A DNA stretch of 64,000 bases. Source: Candidatus Brevundimonas colombiensis. GTDB lineage: Bacteria; Pseudomonadota; Alphaproteobacteria; Caulobacterales; Caulobacteraceae. The DNA is taken from assembly GCA_029202665.1 (NCBI GenBank), contig CP119326.1:1984001-2048000 (forward strand), in the 5' to 3' direction. The notes under the pieces were generated by a model. The model worked only from the letters and a program-made list of their open reading frames with translations. It did no database searches and had not been told where the DNA came from. Below are positions 1 to 6,473 of this stretch, piece after piece. The position numbers and the translations under genes are program-made. Position 1 is the stretch's first letter; every line of letters starts with the position of its first letter.

Positions 1-304
1 CCAGGAAGTCCGAGCGACGCAAGACATACAGGGTGATGATCCCGTCCTCGATCCCGTCGGGGCGCACGATGACCCCGCTGCGATCCGGCCGCCACGCCTC
101 GTCCAGCTCGATCACCCGCCACAGGCAGAACCAGACGCGGCAGGTGTTCGGACGGACCTCGTGCACCGAACAGCCCGCGCCGTCGACGCAATAGGCGCAC
201 AGTTCGCCGGTCGGCTTGGCCAGCTCCGGCAGGGCCAGCGGAATGACCCGGCAGCATTCGACGCAGCCGCCGCAGGTCCGGCCGGGGAGGAGGGGCAGGC
301 TCAC
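1..304 (-). CDS. YkgJ-family zinc/iron-chelating cysteine cluster protein (C-terminus cut by window edge)
   Basis: About 100 residues are visible; the 3' end lies beyond position 1. The translation is rich in spaced cysteines (CGGCVECC near residues 11-18, then CAYC, a single C before SVHEVRP, and NTCRVWFC), the arrangement of the YkgJ/UPF0153 putative metal-binding cysteine cluster family. It should be cytosolic and bind Zn or Fe-S, but no substrate is known for the family. The GTG start at 304-302 overlaps the stop of the upstream 80-residue ORF by four bases (GTGA), so the two genes are probably translationally coupled. An upstream alternative start is not available without running through that stop. 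Confidence 0.75.
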   Translation of the reverse strand, partial: MSLPLLPGRTCGGCVECCRVIPLALPELAKPTGELCAYCVDGAGCSVHEVRPNTCRVWFCLWRVIELDEAWRPDRSGVIVRPDGIEDGIITLYVLRRSDFL

Positions 305-543
305 CTCTCGGCGTCAGTCTTCTGCGCGCGCTCCAGCTGGGCGATGCGGCGGTCCATGTCGGCGACCATCTGTTCCAGCCGCGCCTTTTCGGACGCCATA
401 TCGACCGGCGTGCCGTCCTCGTAGGAGATCACAGCCCCCTTGGCGATCAGGTCCAGCCGATAGATGGCCGTGACGCGCTGGGCCTTGAAGCGTTCGAGGG
501 CGGCGACGGCGGCGGGATCGGGTGTGGAGGGCGGCTGGCTCAT
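301..543 (-). CDS. Small hypothetical coiled-coil protein
   Basis: An 80-residue protein with a proline-rich N-terminus (MSQPPSTPDP) and an alpha-helical, highly charged C-terminal half (residues about 45-80, ASEKARLEQMVADMDRRIAQ) that looks like a short coiled coil. No signal peptide or membrane segment. I do not recognise the family. It overlaps the start of the cysteine-cluster protein by four bases, so the two probably form an operon. The ATG at 543 is the only good start. It diverges from the glycosyltransferase gene across 86 bases that must hold both promoters. Confidence 0.6.
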   Translation of the reverse strand: MSQPPSTPDPAAVAALERFKAQRVTAIYRLDLIAKGAVISYEDGTPVDMASEKARLEQMVADMDRRIAQLERAQKTDAER

Positions 544-629
544 GCGCGTCGCTGTAACGCAGGACGTCCGCCTGTGGAAACAGTCGTTTGGCGCTGAACC
601 TGCGATAGAATCCCTGTATTCCTGACGTC

Positions 630-1595
630 ATGAACGGGCGGTTTCCCATCCTGTACATCGCCGAGGCGGACGCGGAAGACGCGATCCTGTCGTCCGGCGT
701 GCTGGCGCATCTGGTCGACAGCCTGCCGCAGGCGACCTTCACCATCGTCGGATCGGCGGCCTCGGCCCCCCTGTTCGCCGACACGCCGCGCCTGGCCAGG
801 ACCATCGTGCTGGAGCGCGAGGGCCATTTCGAATGGATCGCCCTGTGGAACCAGGTGCGCGGGACCAAATGGAGCCTGGTCGTGGACATGCGCGGCTCGG
901 ACCTGTCGGGCAAGCTGAGGCGCGAACGGCGGGCGGTGCGCGGCAAGACACCGGACGGCCTGCACGCGGTAGAGGCCGCCGCCGCCGTGCTGAAGCTGGA
1001 GCCGGATGAGACGCCGGCCCCGCGCCTGTACTTCTCCGACCAGACCCTGGGCGAGATGAGGGCGCTGTTTCCCGCCTCGGGCGGCGACGGGCCGATCCTG
1101 GCGGTCGGGCCGGGCGTGGAATGGATGGGCAAGCGCTGGCCCGCCGAACGCTACGCCAAGGTGGCGACCAAGCTGCTGGCCGACGACGGGCCTCTGGCGG
1201 GCGGGCGTCTGATGATCGTGGGCGAGGAGGTGGATCGCGAGGCGGCCCACACCATCCGCTACGCCGTGCCGCGCGCGCGGGTGATCGAGCTTCAGGGCAG
1301 GCTGACGCGGCTGCAGACGGCGGCGGCGATCTCTCAGGCGGCGCTCTACATCGGGGCGGATTCGATCTGGACGCATTTAGCGGTGGCGGCGGGCGTCCCG
1401 ACCATCGCCGTCTTCGGCCCCTCGGACGAGACGACGCGCGGCCCGTGGAAGGGCCATGTCGTGCGCGGACCGCGCACCTATCAGGAGTTCAAGACCCTGG
1501 ACCCGCGCCTGAACCAGGCCATCCAGCACATGATGGACCTGCCGTGGGAACGGGTGCTGAAAACGGCGATGAAGGTGTTGGCGGCGCGGGGTTGA
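630..1595 (+). CDS. Glycosyltransferase family 9 (heptosyltransferase-like)
   Basis: The 321-residue protein has the two-domain GT-B shape of the family 9 (ADP-heptose:LPS heptosyltransferase type) enzymes. The N-terminal half contains a Rossmann-like segment ending in SLVVDMRGSDL (about 81-91). The C-terminal half has AVGPGVEWMGKRWPAERYA, the usual family motif for the nucleotide-sugar domain, and YIGADSIWTHLAVAAGVPT followed by FGPSDETTRGPW, the sugar-donor binding signature. It probably transfers a sugar during outer-membrane polysaccharide synthesis on the inner face of the membrane. Acceptor and sugar cannot be read from sequence. It stands alone here rather than in an LPS core cluster. 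Confidence 0.85.
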   Translation: MNGRFPILYIAEADAEDAILSSGVLAHLVDSLPQATFTIVGSAASAPLFADTPRLARTIVLEREGHFEWIALWNQVRGTKWSLVVDMRGSDLSGKLRRERRAVRGKTPDGLHAVEAAAAVLKLEPDETPAPRLYFSDQTLGEMRALFPASGGDGPILAVGPGVEWMGKRWPAERYAKVATKLLADDGPLAGGRLMIVGEEVDREAAHTIRYAVPRARVIELQGRLTRLQTAAAISQAALYIGADSIWTHLAVAAGVPTIAVFGPSDETTRGPWKGHVVRGPRTYQEFKTLDPRLNQAIQHMMDLPWERVLKTAMKVLAARG

Positions 1596-1599
1596 GCGG

Positions 1600-2070
1600 T
1601 CAGTTCGCCGACGGACAGGCGACCAGCGCGCTGGGCTTGCACGGCGCGGGATCGGCCAGACGCACGGATCGGTCGCCATGGTCGGTCGCAGAGAAGCTCG
1701 CCATCCAGGCCTTGCGCTCGTCAACGGTCTTCAGGGCGCGATAGGCTGTGATCTCTTCCGGCGTCATCGTCGTCTGAAGATAGCCCCGATCGGCCATGCA
1801 TCGCTCATAGGCGGCGCGTTGGGCCTGTCCCTTGGCCAAGCCTTCGGCGAATCCGGCGCCGAAGGCGGCGGCGGCCGGCGAACTCAGCGCCGGGTTGGGC
1901 GTGGTCGATCCCGGCGGAACATAGGTCCCGGTCCTGGAGAGTTCCTGACAGGCGGTGGTGTCGGCCAGGATTTGATCGCCCGTGGCCCCCAGAAGCGTAT
2001 GCGCGAACGGCGGTCGCGTCGCGCAGCCCGTCAGGGCGAGCAGGGTCGCCAGCAGTATCGTCTTCTTCAT
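1600..2070 (-). CDS. Putative lipoprotein
   Basis: The 156-residue translation starts MKKTILLATLLALTGCATRP, a type II signal peptide with a clear lipobox (LTGC, Cys at 16). The mature part has a low-complexity Ala/Gly stretch (PAAAAFGAGFAEGLAKG) that may be glycine-zipper-like, a CMADRGYLQT motif common in small proteobacterial lipoproteins, and two further cysteines near the C-terminus. I do not recognise a specific family. The start at 2070 is chosen over upstream in-frame starts because it gives an exact signal peptide. Its stop lies 4 bases beyond the convergent glycosyltransferase gene. Confidence 0.75.
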   Translation of the reverse strand: MKKTILLATLLALTGCATRPPFAHTLLGATGDQILADTTACQELSRTGTYVPPGSTTPNPALSSPAAAAFGAGFAEGLAKGQAQRAAYERCMADRGYLQTTMTPEEITAYRALKTVDERKAWMASFSATDHGDRSVRLADPAPCKPSALVACPSAN

Positions 2071-2097
2071 CTCGACGTCCCCCAAGACACAACGACC

Positions 2098-2126
2098 AAT
2101 AGTCATGATGGTCGCACAGCGGTCAA
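2098..2126 (-). promoter_or_regulatory. Candidate sigma-70-type promoter for the lipoprotein gene
   Basis: On the minus strand TTGACC (2126-2121) and ACTATT (2103-2098) are separated by 17 bases, and the predicted transcript would start about 20 bases before the ATG at 2070. The -10 match is modest. Evidence is by eye only. Confidence 0.35.
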
Positions 2127-2278
2127 GCTTTGAGCACCAGATCGCCGCGAACGCCATAGAACGTCTTTCACCCGCAACACCGCAAATGTAGAAGCAGCCT
2201 GCCGTCCGTGGCCATGCGGAGGGTGCGATCCTGGGACAGTCCCCAGGTGACAAGCGATATGTGCCTGGAGCCCTTGTG

Positions 2279-3610
2279 ATGACCCAGACCTATGACCTGA
2301 TCGTCCGTGGCGGCGAGGTGGCCAATCATGCGGGGCGCGGCATGGCCGACGTGGGCGTGATCGACGGCAAGATCGCCTTCATCGGCGACCTGTCTCAGGC
2401 CTCGGCGGGTGAAACCTTCGACGCGACGGGCCTGACCGTCCTGCCCGGCGTCATCGACACCCAGGTCCATTTCCGCGAGCCGGGGCTGGAATGGAAAGAG
2501 GATCTGGAGACGGGCAGCCGCGCCGCGGCCCTGGGCGGCGTCGTCGCCGTGTTCGAAATGCCGAACACCAATCCCAACACCACCGATCCCGACACAATGG
2601 CCGACAAGCTGGCGCGGGCGAAGGACCGGATGTGGACGGACCACGCCTTCTACATCGGCGGCACGCACGAGAACGCGGACTATCTGGGCGATCTGGAGCG
2701 GTTGCCCGGCTGTTGCGGGGTCAAGGTCTTCATGGGCGCCTCGACCGGCGACCTGCTGATCGCCGACGACGAGGGGGTGAGGAAGGTTCTGTCCAATGTA
2801 CGCCGCCGCGCCACCTTCCACTCAGAGGACGAATACCGTCTGGTCGAGCGGCGGGGTCTGGCCCGCACCGGCGACTGGACCAGCCACCCGGAGGTGCGCG
2901 ACGCCGAAAGCGCCATCCGCTCGACCCGCCGTCTGGTCGGTCTGGCCAAGGAGACGGGCGCGCGCATCCATGTGCTGCACGTCACGACCCGGGACGAGAT
3001 GGAGTTCCTGCGCTTCCACAAGGATGTCGCCACCGTCGAGATCACGCCCCAGCACCTGACCCTGGTCGGGCCGGAGGCCTATGAAAGGCTGGGCAGCTAC
3101 GCCCAGATGAACCCGCCGATCCGGTCGCAGGAGCATGTGGACGCCCTGTGGTTGTGGGGGATGCGGCAGGGCGTGGCCGATGTGCTGGGATCGGACCACG
3201 CGCCGCACACCAAGGAGGAGAAGGCCAAACCCTATCCGGCCTCGCCGTCCGGGATGCCGGGGGTGCAGACGCTGGTGCCGCTGATGCTGACGCACGTGGC
3301 CAATGGGCGGTTGAGCCTGGAGCGGTTCATCGACCTGACCTCGGCGGGGGCGCAACGGGTGTTCGGCACGGCCAACAAGGGCCGGATGGCCGTCAGCTAT
3401 GACGCCGACCTGACCATCGTGGACCTGAAGGCGAAGAAGACGATCACCCACGACCAGCAGGCCACGCGCTGCGGCTGGACCCCGTTCGACGGGGTGGAGG
3501 CGACCGGCTGGCCGATGGCGACCATCGTGCGCGGACGGGTGGTGATGCAGGACGGCGAACTGATCGGATCGGCGCACGGGCGGCCGGTGCGGTTCATGGA
3601 GACGCTGTGA
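2279..3610 (+). CDS. Dihydroorotase-like cyclic amidohydrolase
   Basis: A 443-residue member of the class I dihydroorotase/allantoinase/hydantoinase group. It has the beta-rich N-terminus, HFREPG (64-69), EMPNTNP (93-99), VKVFMG with a Lys at 149 where hydantoinases and allantoinases carry a carboxylated lysine, FHSEDE (His181), IHVLHVT (His231/His234), NPPIR (279-283) and GSDHAPH (Asp306). The usual HxH pair on strand 1 reads Gln62-Val-His64, so one metal ligand is replaced. Relatives with this QVHFREPG signature are commonly annotated dihydroorotase in alphaproteobacteria, but the orotate-pathway role is inferred. The ATG at 2279 is preferred over a GTG at 2261 because GGAG sits nine bases upstream. 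Confidence 0.8.
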   Translation: MTQTYDLIVRGGEVANHAGRGMADVGVIDGKIAFIGDLSQASAGETFDATGLTVLPGVIDTQVHFREPGLEWKEDLETGSRAAALGGVVAVFEMPNTNPNTTDPDTMADKLARAKDRMWTDHAFYIGGTHENADYLGDLERLPGCCGVKVFMGASTGDLLIADDEGVRKVLSNVRRRATFHSEDEYRLVERRGLARTGDWTSHPEVRDAESAIRSTRRLVGLAKETGARIHVLHVTTRDEMEFLRFHKDVATVEITPQHLTLVGPEAYERLGSYAQMNPPIRSQEHVDALWLWGMRQGVADVLGSDHAPHTKEEKAKPYPASPSGMPGVQTLVPLMLTHVANGRLSLERFIDLTSAGAQRVFGTANKGRMAVSYDADLTIVDLKAKKTITHDQQATRCGWTPFDGVEATGWPMATIVRGRVVMQDGELIGSAHGRPVRFMETL

Positions 3611-3640
3611 GTTCGCTTCGCTCCGCCTTCCACCTCTACG

Positions 3641-3750
3641 CCGTCATCCTCGGGCTTGACCCGAGGACCGGAGGGGCCGCCGCATTGCGTCAGCGGCAGG
3701 CGCACAGCCCGATCCGCGCCCGGTCCTCGGGTCAAGCCCGAGGATGACGG
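3641..3750. repeat. Palindromic repeat, family A (31-bp perfect inverted arms)
   Basis: Arms 3641-3671 and 3720-3750 are perfect reverse complements over 31 bases. Each arm is itself a hairpin (CCTCGGG, five-base loop, CCCGAGG). The same arm sequence recurs at 25734-25862 and 28380-28406, so this is a dispersed intergenic element. Its right arm contains the ATG at 3744 that opens the next reading frame. Confidence 0.9.
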
Positions 3751-4508
3751 TGAAGATGGATAGGGCGGCGGTGGATGTGGCGAAACCCCGTCTCGGCCTG
3801 ATCGGCTATGGCGCCTTTGGGCGGTTGACGGCGCGGCATCTGTCGGCGTGGTTCGAGGTCGTGGCCTATGACCCGGCGGTGTCCGAGGGCGACGCCCATG
3901 CGACCCTGACCGATCTGGCGACCGCCGCCGCCTGTCCGACGGTGGTGCTGGCCGTGCCGGTCGAGGCGCTGGAGGCGACGCTGAAGGCCATCCGTCCGCA
4001 TCTGACGCCTGAGCCCCTGATCATCGACGTCGGCTCGGTGAAGGTGAAGCCCGCCTTGGCGATGCAGGCGGCCCTGCCGCCCGGCGTGCGGATCGTCGGA
4101 ACCCACCCCCTGTTCGGCCCGCAGAGCGGCAAGGACGGCATCGCGGGCCTGCGGATCGCCGTCAGCGAGGTGCGCGGAGCAAGAGACGCCCGCCGCGTCG
4201 CCGCCTTCTGCCGCCATGCGCTGAAGCTGAAGGTCTTCCAGGTCACGCCGGAAGACCATGACCGCGAGGCCGCCGTGGTTCAGGGCCTGACCCACCTGAT
4301 CGCGCGGGTCCTGCTGAACATGGAACCGTTGCCGACCCGCATGACCACGGCCAGTTTCGACCGGCTGATGCAGGCCGTCGACATGGTGCGCCATGACAGC
4401 CCGGCGGTGTTCCGCGCCATCGAACGCGACAACCCCTTCGCCGCCGAGGTCCGCGACCGCTTCTTCGCCCTGGCCGATCAGGCGCGGCACGACGTGGACG
4501 CGTTGTAG
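3744..4508 (+). CDS. Prephenate/arogenate dehydrogenase family protein
   Basis: A 254-residue TyrA-type NAD(P)-dependent dehydrogenase that would oxidatively decarboxylate prephenate (or arogenate) in tyrosine synthesis in the cytosol. The Rossmann motif GLIGYGAFGRL lies at about residues 18-28. VGSVK and GTHPLFGPQSGKDG (about 117-130) are the family's substrate-loop signatures, and the helical C-terminal dimerisation part contains QGLTHLIARVL. It lacks chorismate mutase and ACT domains. The start is uncertain: ATG 3744 lies inside a palindromic repeat, and ATG 3756 (MDRAAVDV) is equally possible with GGTGA just upstream. It is short compared with fused TyrA enzymes but typical of the compact alphaproteobacterial form. 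Confidence 0.85.
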   Translation: MTVKMDRAAVDVAKPRLGLIGYGAFGRLTARHLSAWFEVVAYDPAVSEGDAHATLTDLATAAACPTVVLAVPVEALEATLKAIRPHLTPEPLIIDVGSVKVKPALAMQAALPPGVRIVGTHPLFGPQSGKDGIAGLRIAVSEVRGARDARRVAAFCRHALKLKVFQVTPEDHDREAAVVQGLTHLIARVLLNMEPLPTRMTTASFDRLMQAVDMVRHDSPAVFRAIERDNPFAAEVRDRFFALADQARHDVDAL

Positions 4509-4563
4509 GCGCCCAGGCGCCCTTTGTCCTGAGCCAAGCCGCTCTTGAACACCGTCCGCGCCC

Positions 4564-4595
4564 GAATATATGATACGCATACGAAACGTATATTC
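4564..4595 (+). promoter_or_regulatory. AT-rich palindromic operator/promoter of the ParD-like/MetAP pair
   Basis: GAATATA (4564-4570) and TATATTC (4589-4595) are a perfect 7-base inverted repeat, with a nested ATACG/CGTAT pair (4573-4577/4587-4591). A TATGAT hexamer (4569-4574) could be a -10 element. AT-richness and symmetry stand out sharply from the surrounding GC-rich DNA. The site ends 13 bases before the predicted start codon, as expected for an autoregulatory operator of a ribbon-helix-helix protein (inference). Confidence 0.5.
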
Positions 4596-4608
4596 TCAGG
4601 AGCGCCAG

Positions 4609-4821
4609 TTGGGCATCGTCAATATCGAGGATGAGCTGCACGAGCAGCTGCGTCGGGCCAGCAAGGCGTCGTACCGCTCCATCAATGCCCAGGCGGCGTT
4701 CTGGATCAGGATCGGCATGTTGTGCGAGACCAATCCGGGCCTGACGTTTCAGGACCTGGTGGCGCGGGAGCTGAAGGCGGCGGGGGTGGACGCCAGCAGC
4801 ACGCCTGTCGCCACAGCATGA
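4609..4821 (+). CDS. ParD-like ribbon-helix-helix antitoxin-family protein
   Basis: Seventy residues from a TTG start preceded by AGGAG (4598-4602) at six-base spacing. The resulting MGIVNIEDELHEQLRRASK matches the N-terminus I know for the ParD-like antitoxin family (typically MGIVKI-DELHE), followed by SINAQAAFWIRIGML. The N-terminal strand and two helices fit an RHH DNA-binding dimer. No ParE toxin follows; instead the stop overlaps the ATG of a methionine aminopeptidase by four bases. It is probably an autorepressor acting at the palindrome just upstream. An upstream ATG at 4570 lies inside that palindrome and is less likely. Confidence 0.8.
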   Translation: MGIVNIEDELHEQLRRASKASYRSINAQAAFWIRIGMLCETNPGLTFQDLVARELKAAGVDASSTPVATA

Positions 4822-5591
4822 TCAAGACGACGCAAGAACTGGCGCTGATGGCCGAGGCCGGGCGTCTGCTGGCCTCGGTCTTCACCCATCTGGACGGGCT
4901 GAGGCTGGAGGGCATGACCACGCTTCAGATCAATGATCTGGTCGAGGCCTATATCGTCGATGAACTGAAGTCGCGTCCCGCCTCCAAGGGCCAGTACGGC
5001 TATGGTTTCGTGCTGAACAGTTCGCGCAATCAGGTCGTCTGCCACGGCGTGCCGTCGGCGGATGAGGTGCTGATGGACGGCGACATCGTCAATCTGGACA
5101 TCACCCTGGAAAAGGACGGCTTCATCGCCGATTCCAGCAAGACCTATCTGATCGGCAATGTCGGCCCGGCGGCGCGGCGTCTGGTCCGCACCACCTATGA
5201 GGCCATGTGGAAGGGCATTCGCACCGTGCGGCCCGGCGCGCGGCTGGGCGACATCGGCGCGGCCATCGAACGCCACGCCAGACAGGCGGGCTATTCGGTC
5301 GTGCGCGACTACTGCGGCCACGGCATCGGGCGCGAGATGCATGAAGACCCGCAGGTGCTGCATTTCGGCAAGGCGGGGACCGGCATGGCCCTGCGTGAGG
5401 GCATGGTCTTCACCATCGAACCGATGCTGAACCAGGGCACGCGCAAGGTCGACACCGAGGACGACGGCTGGACCGTGGTGACCGAGGATGGAAAACTGTC
5501 GGCCCAGTTCGAACATACCGTCGCCGTTGCGCGTGACGGCGTGCGTGTCCTGACCCTGCGCCCGGACGAGGCCCGGGCGGGGCGGGTCTAG
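4818..5591 (+). CDS. map: Type I methionine aminopeptidase
   Basis: A 257-residue type Ia methionyl aminopeptidase, which removes the initiator Met from nascent proteins using two metal ions. All five ligands are present: Asp94 and Asp105 (NLDITLEKDGFIADSSK region), His168 (CGHGIG), Glu201 (FTIEPM) and Glu232 (FEHTV), plus the substrate-binding His76 (VVCHGVP). There is no N-terminal zinc-finger extension. The loop NSSRNQVVCHG differs slightly from the housekeeping consensus SVNEVVCHG. It is coupled by a 4-base overlap to the ParD-like gene upstream and converges on the AraC gene. It may be a second, module-borne MetAP; whether a housekeeping map exists elsewhere cannot be seen here. Confidence 0.9.
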   Translation: MIKTTQELALMAEAGRLLASVFTHLDGLRLEGMTTLQINDLVEAYIVDELKSRPASKGQYGYGFVLNSSRNQVVCHGVPSADEVLMDGDIVNLDITLEKDGFIADSSKTYLIGNVGPAARRLVRTTYEAMWKGIRTVRPGARLGDIGAAIERHARQAGYSVVRDYCGHGIGREMHEDPQVLHFGKAGTGMALREGMVFTIEPMLNQGTRKVDTEDDGWTVVTEDGKLSAQFEHTVAVARDGVRVLTLRPDEARAGRV

Positions 5592-6430
5592 ATCGCCGCG
5601 TCCGCGACATAGCGGGCGGGGGGCTTGCCCAGGGCGGACTTGAACATGGTGATGAAGGCGCTGACGGATTCATAGCCCAGATCATAGGCGACCGTCTGGA
5701 CCGAGGCGCCTTCGGACAGGCGCTGCAGGGCGATGAGAATCTGCAACTGCTGACGCCAGCGGCCGAAGCTCATGGCGGTCCTGCGTCGCACCAGTCGAGA
5801 CAGCGACCTTTCGCTCATGGCGACGCGACGCGCCCATTCCGACACAGGCGCGCGGTCCCGCGGGTTCTGGATCAGACCATTGGCGATATGGCGCAGCGCG
5901 GGGTCGTCGGGGATGGGCAGGTGAAGCGTGCTGACCTGCATCACGCGCAACTCCTCCAACAGAACCTGGACGAGGCGGTGCAGATGATCGCCCGGCCGAT
6001 AGGCGGCGGCGGGACGCTCCGCCAGATGCCTGACCAGTTCGACCACCAGAGGCGTCAGGGTCAGAGAGGCGCAGCGATCCGGCAGGCCGCCGACCTCCGC
6101 ATCGATGAACAGCAAGGCGACGCGGCCGTTGGCGGTGATCTCGTTGCTGTGTCGGATATGGCCGGGAACCCAGACGCCATTGCCCGCCGGCACCATCCAC
6201 AGACCTGTTTCGGTGCGGCAGATCACGCCGCCGCGCAGGGTGACGACCAGTTGTCCCTTGCGGTGGGCGTGCATCGGCGCCTCGCGGTCATGCGCCGTCG
6301 CCTCCAGATTCATGGCCGTCACCGGCAGGTCGGTGGCGTCAGGGTCGAATGCGTAGGGCGGCGGATCGGACGGGGACAAGAGGATTGGCCGATTTCGGAA
6401 ATTGTCTGACTGAATAGCCAAATCCGGCAA
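5588..6430 (-). CDS. AraC-family transcriptional regulator (NimR-like)
   Basis: A 280-residue regulator with an N-terminal cupin-like effector domain (HAHRKGQLVVTLRGG around 54-68, then VPAGNGVWVPGHIRH) and a C-terminal AraC double helix-turn-helix (VSEWARRVAMSERSLSRL, then VAYDLGYESVSAFITMFK). The layout and its divergence from a CynX/NimT-type MFS gene match the E. coli NimR/NimT arrangement, so it probably controls that transporter. The start is uncertain: the in-frame TTG at 6430 has GGAG four bases upstream, whereas the internal ATG at 6313 would leave a longer AT-rich divergent promoter. Its stop overlaps the convergent MetAP stop by four bases. Confidence 0.85.
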   Translation of the reverse strand: MPDLAIQSDNFRNRPILLSPSDPPPYAFDPDATDLPVTAMNLEATAHDREAPMHAHRKGQLVVTLRGGVICRTETGLWMVPAGNGVWVPGHIRHSNEITANGRVALLFIDAEVGGLPDRCASLTLTPLVVELVRHLAERPAAAYRPGDHLHRLVQVLLEELRVMQVSTLHLPIPDDPALRHIANGLIQNPRDRAPVSEWARRVAMSERSLSRLVRRRTAMSFGRWRQQLQILIALQRLSEGASVQTVAYDLGYESVSAFITMFKSALGKPPARYVADAAI

Positions 6431-6473
6431 GCATCTCCATTGCTATCTGGTGGGCGCAAAGATCGGACACGCC

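Noticed and set aside
2230..2247. CCTGGG/CCCAGG hairpin as a pyrimidine attenuator before the dihydroorotase-like gene
   Set aside because: No leader ORF, no U-run and no downstream alternative pairing were found, so regulation cannot be supported.
4609..4821. Calling the ParD-like gene a complete ParDE toxin-antitoxin pair
   Set aside because: No ParE/RelE-like ORF lies on either side; the downstream partner is a methionine aminopeptidase with an intact active site.
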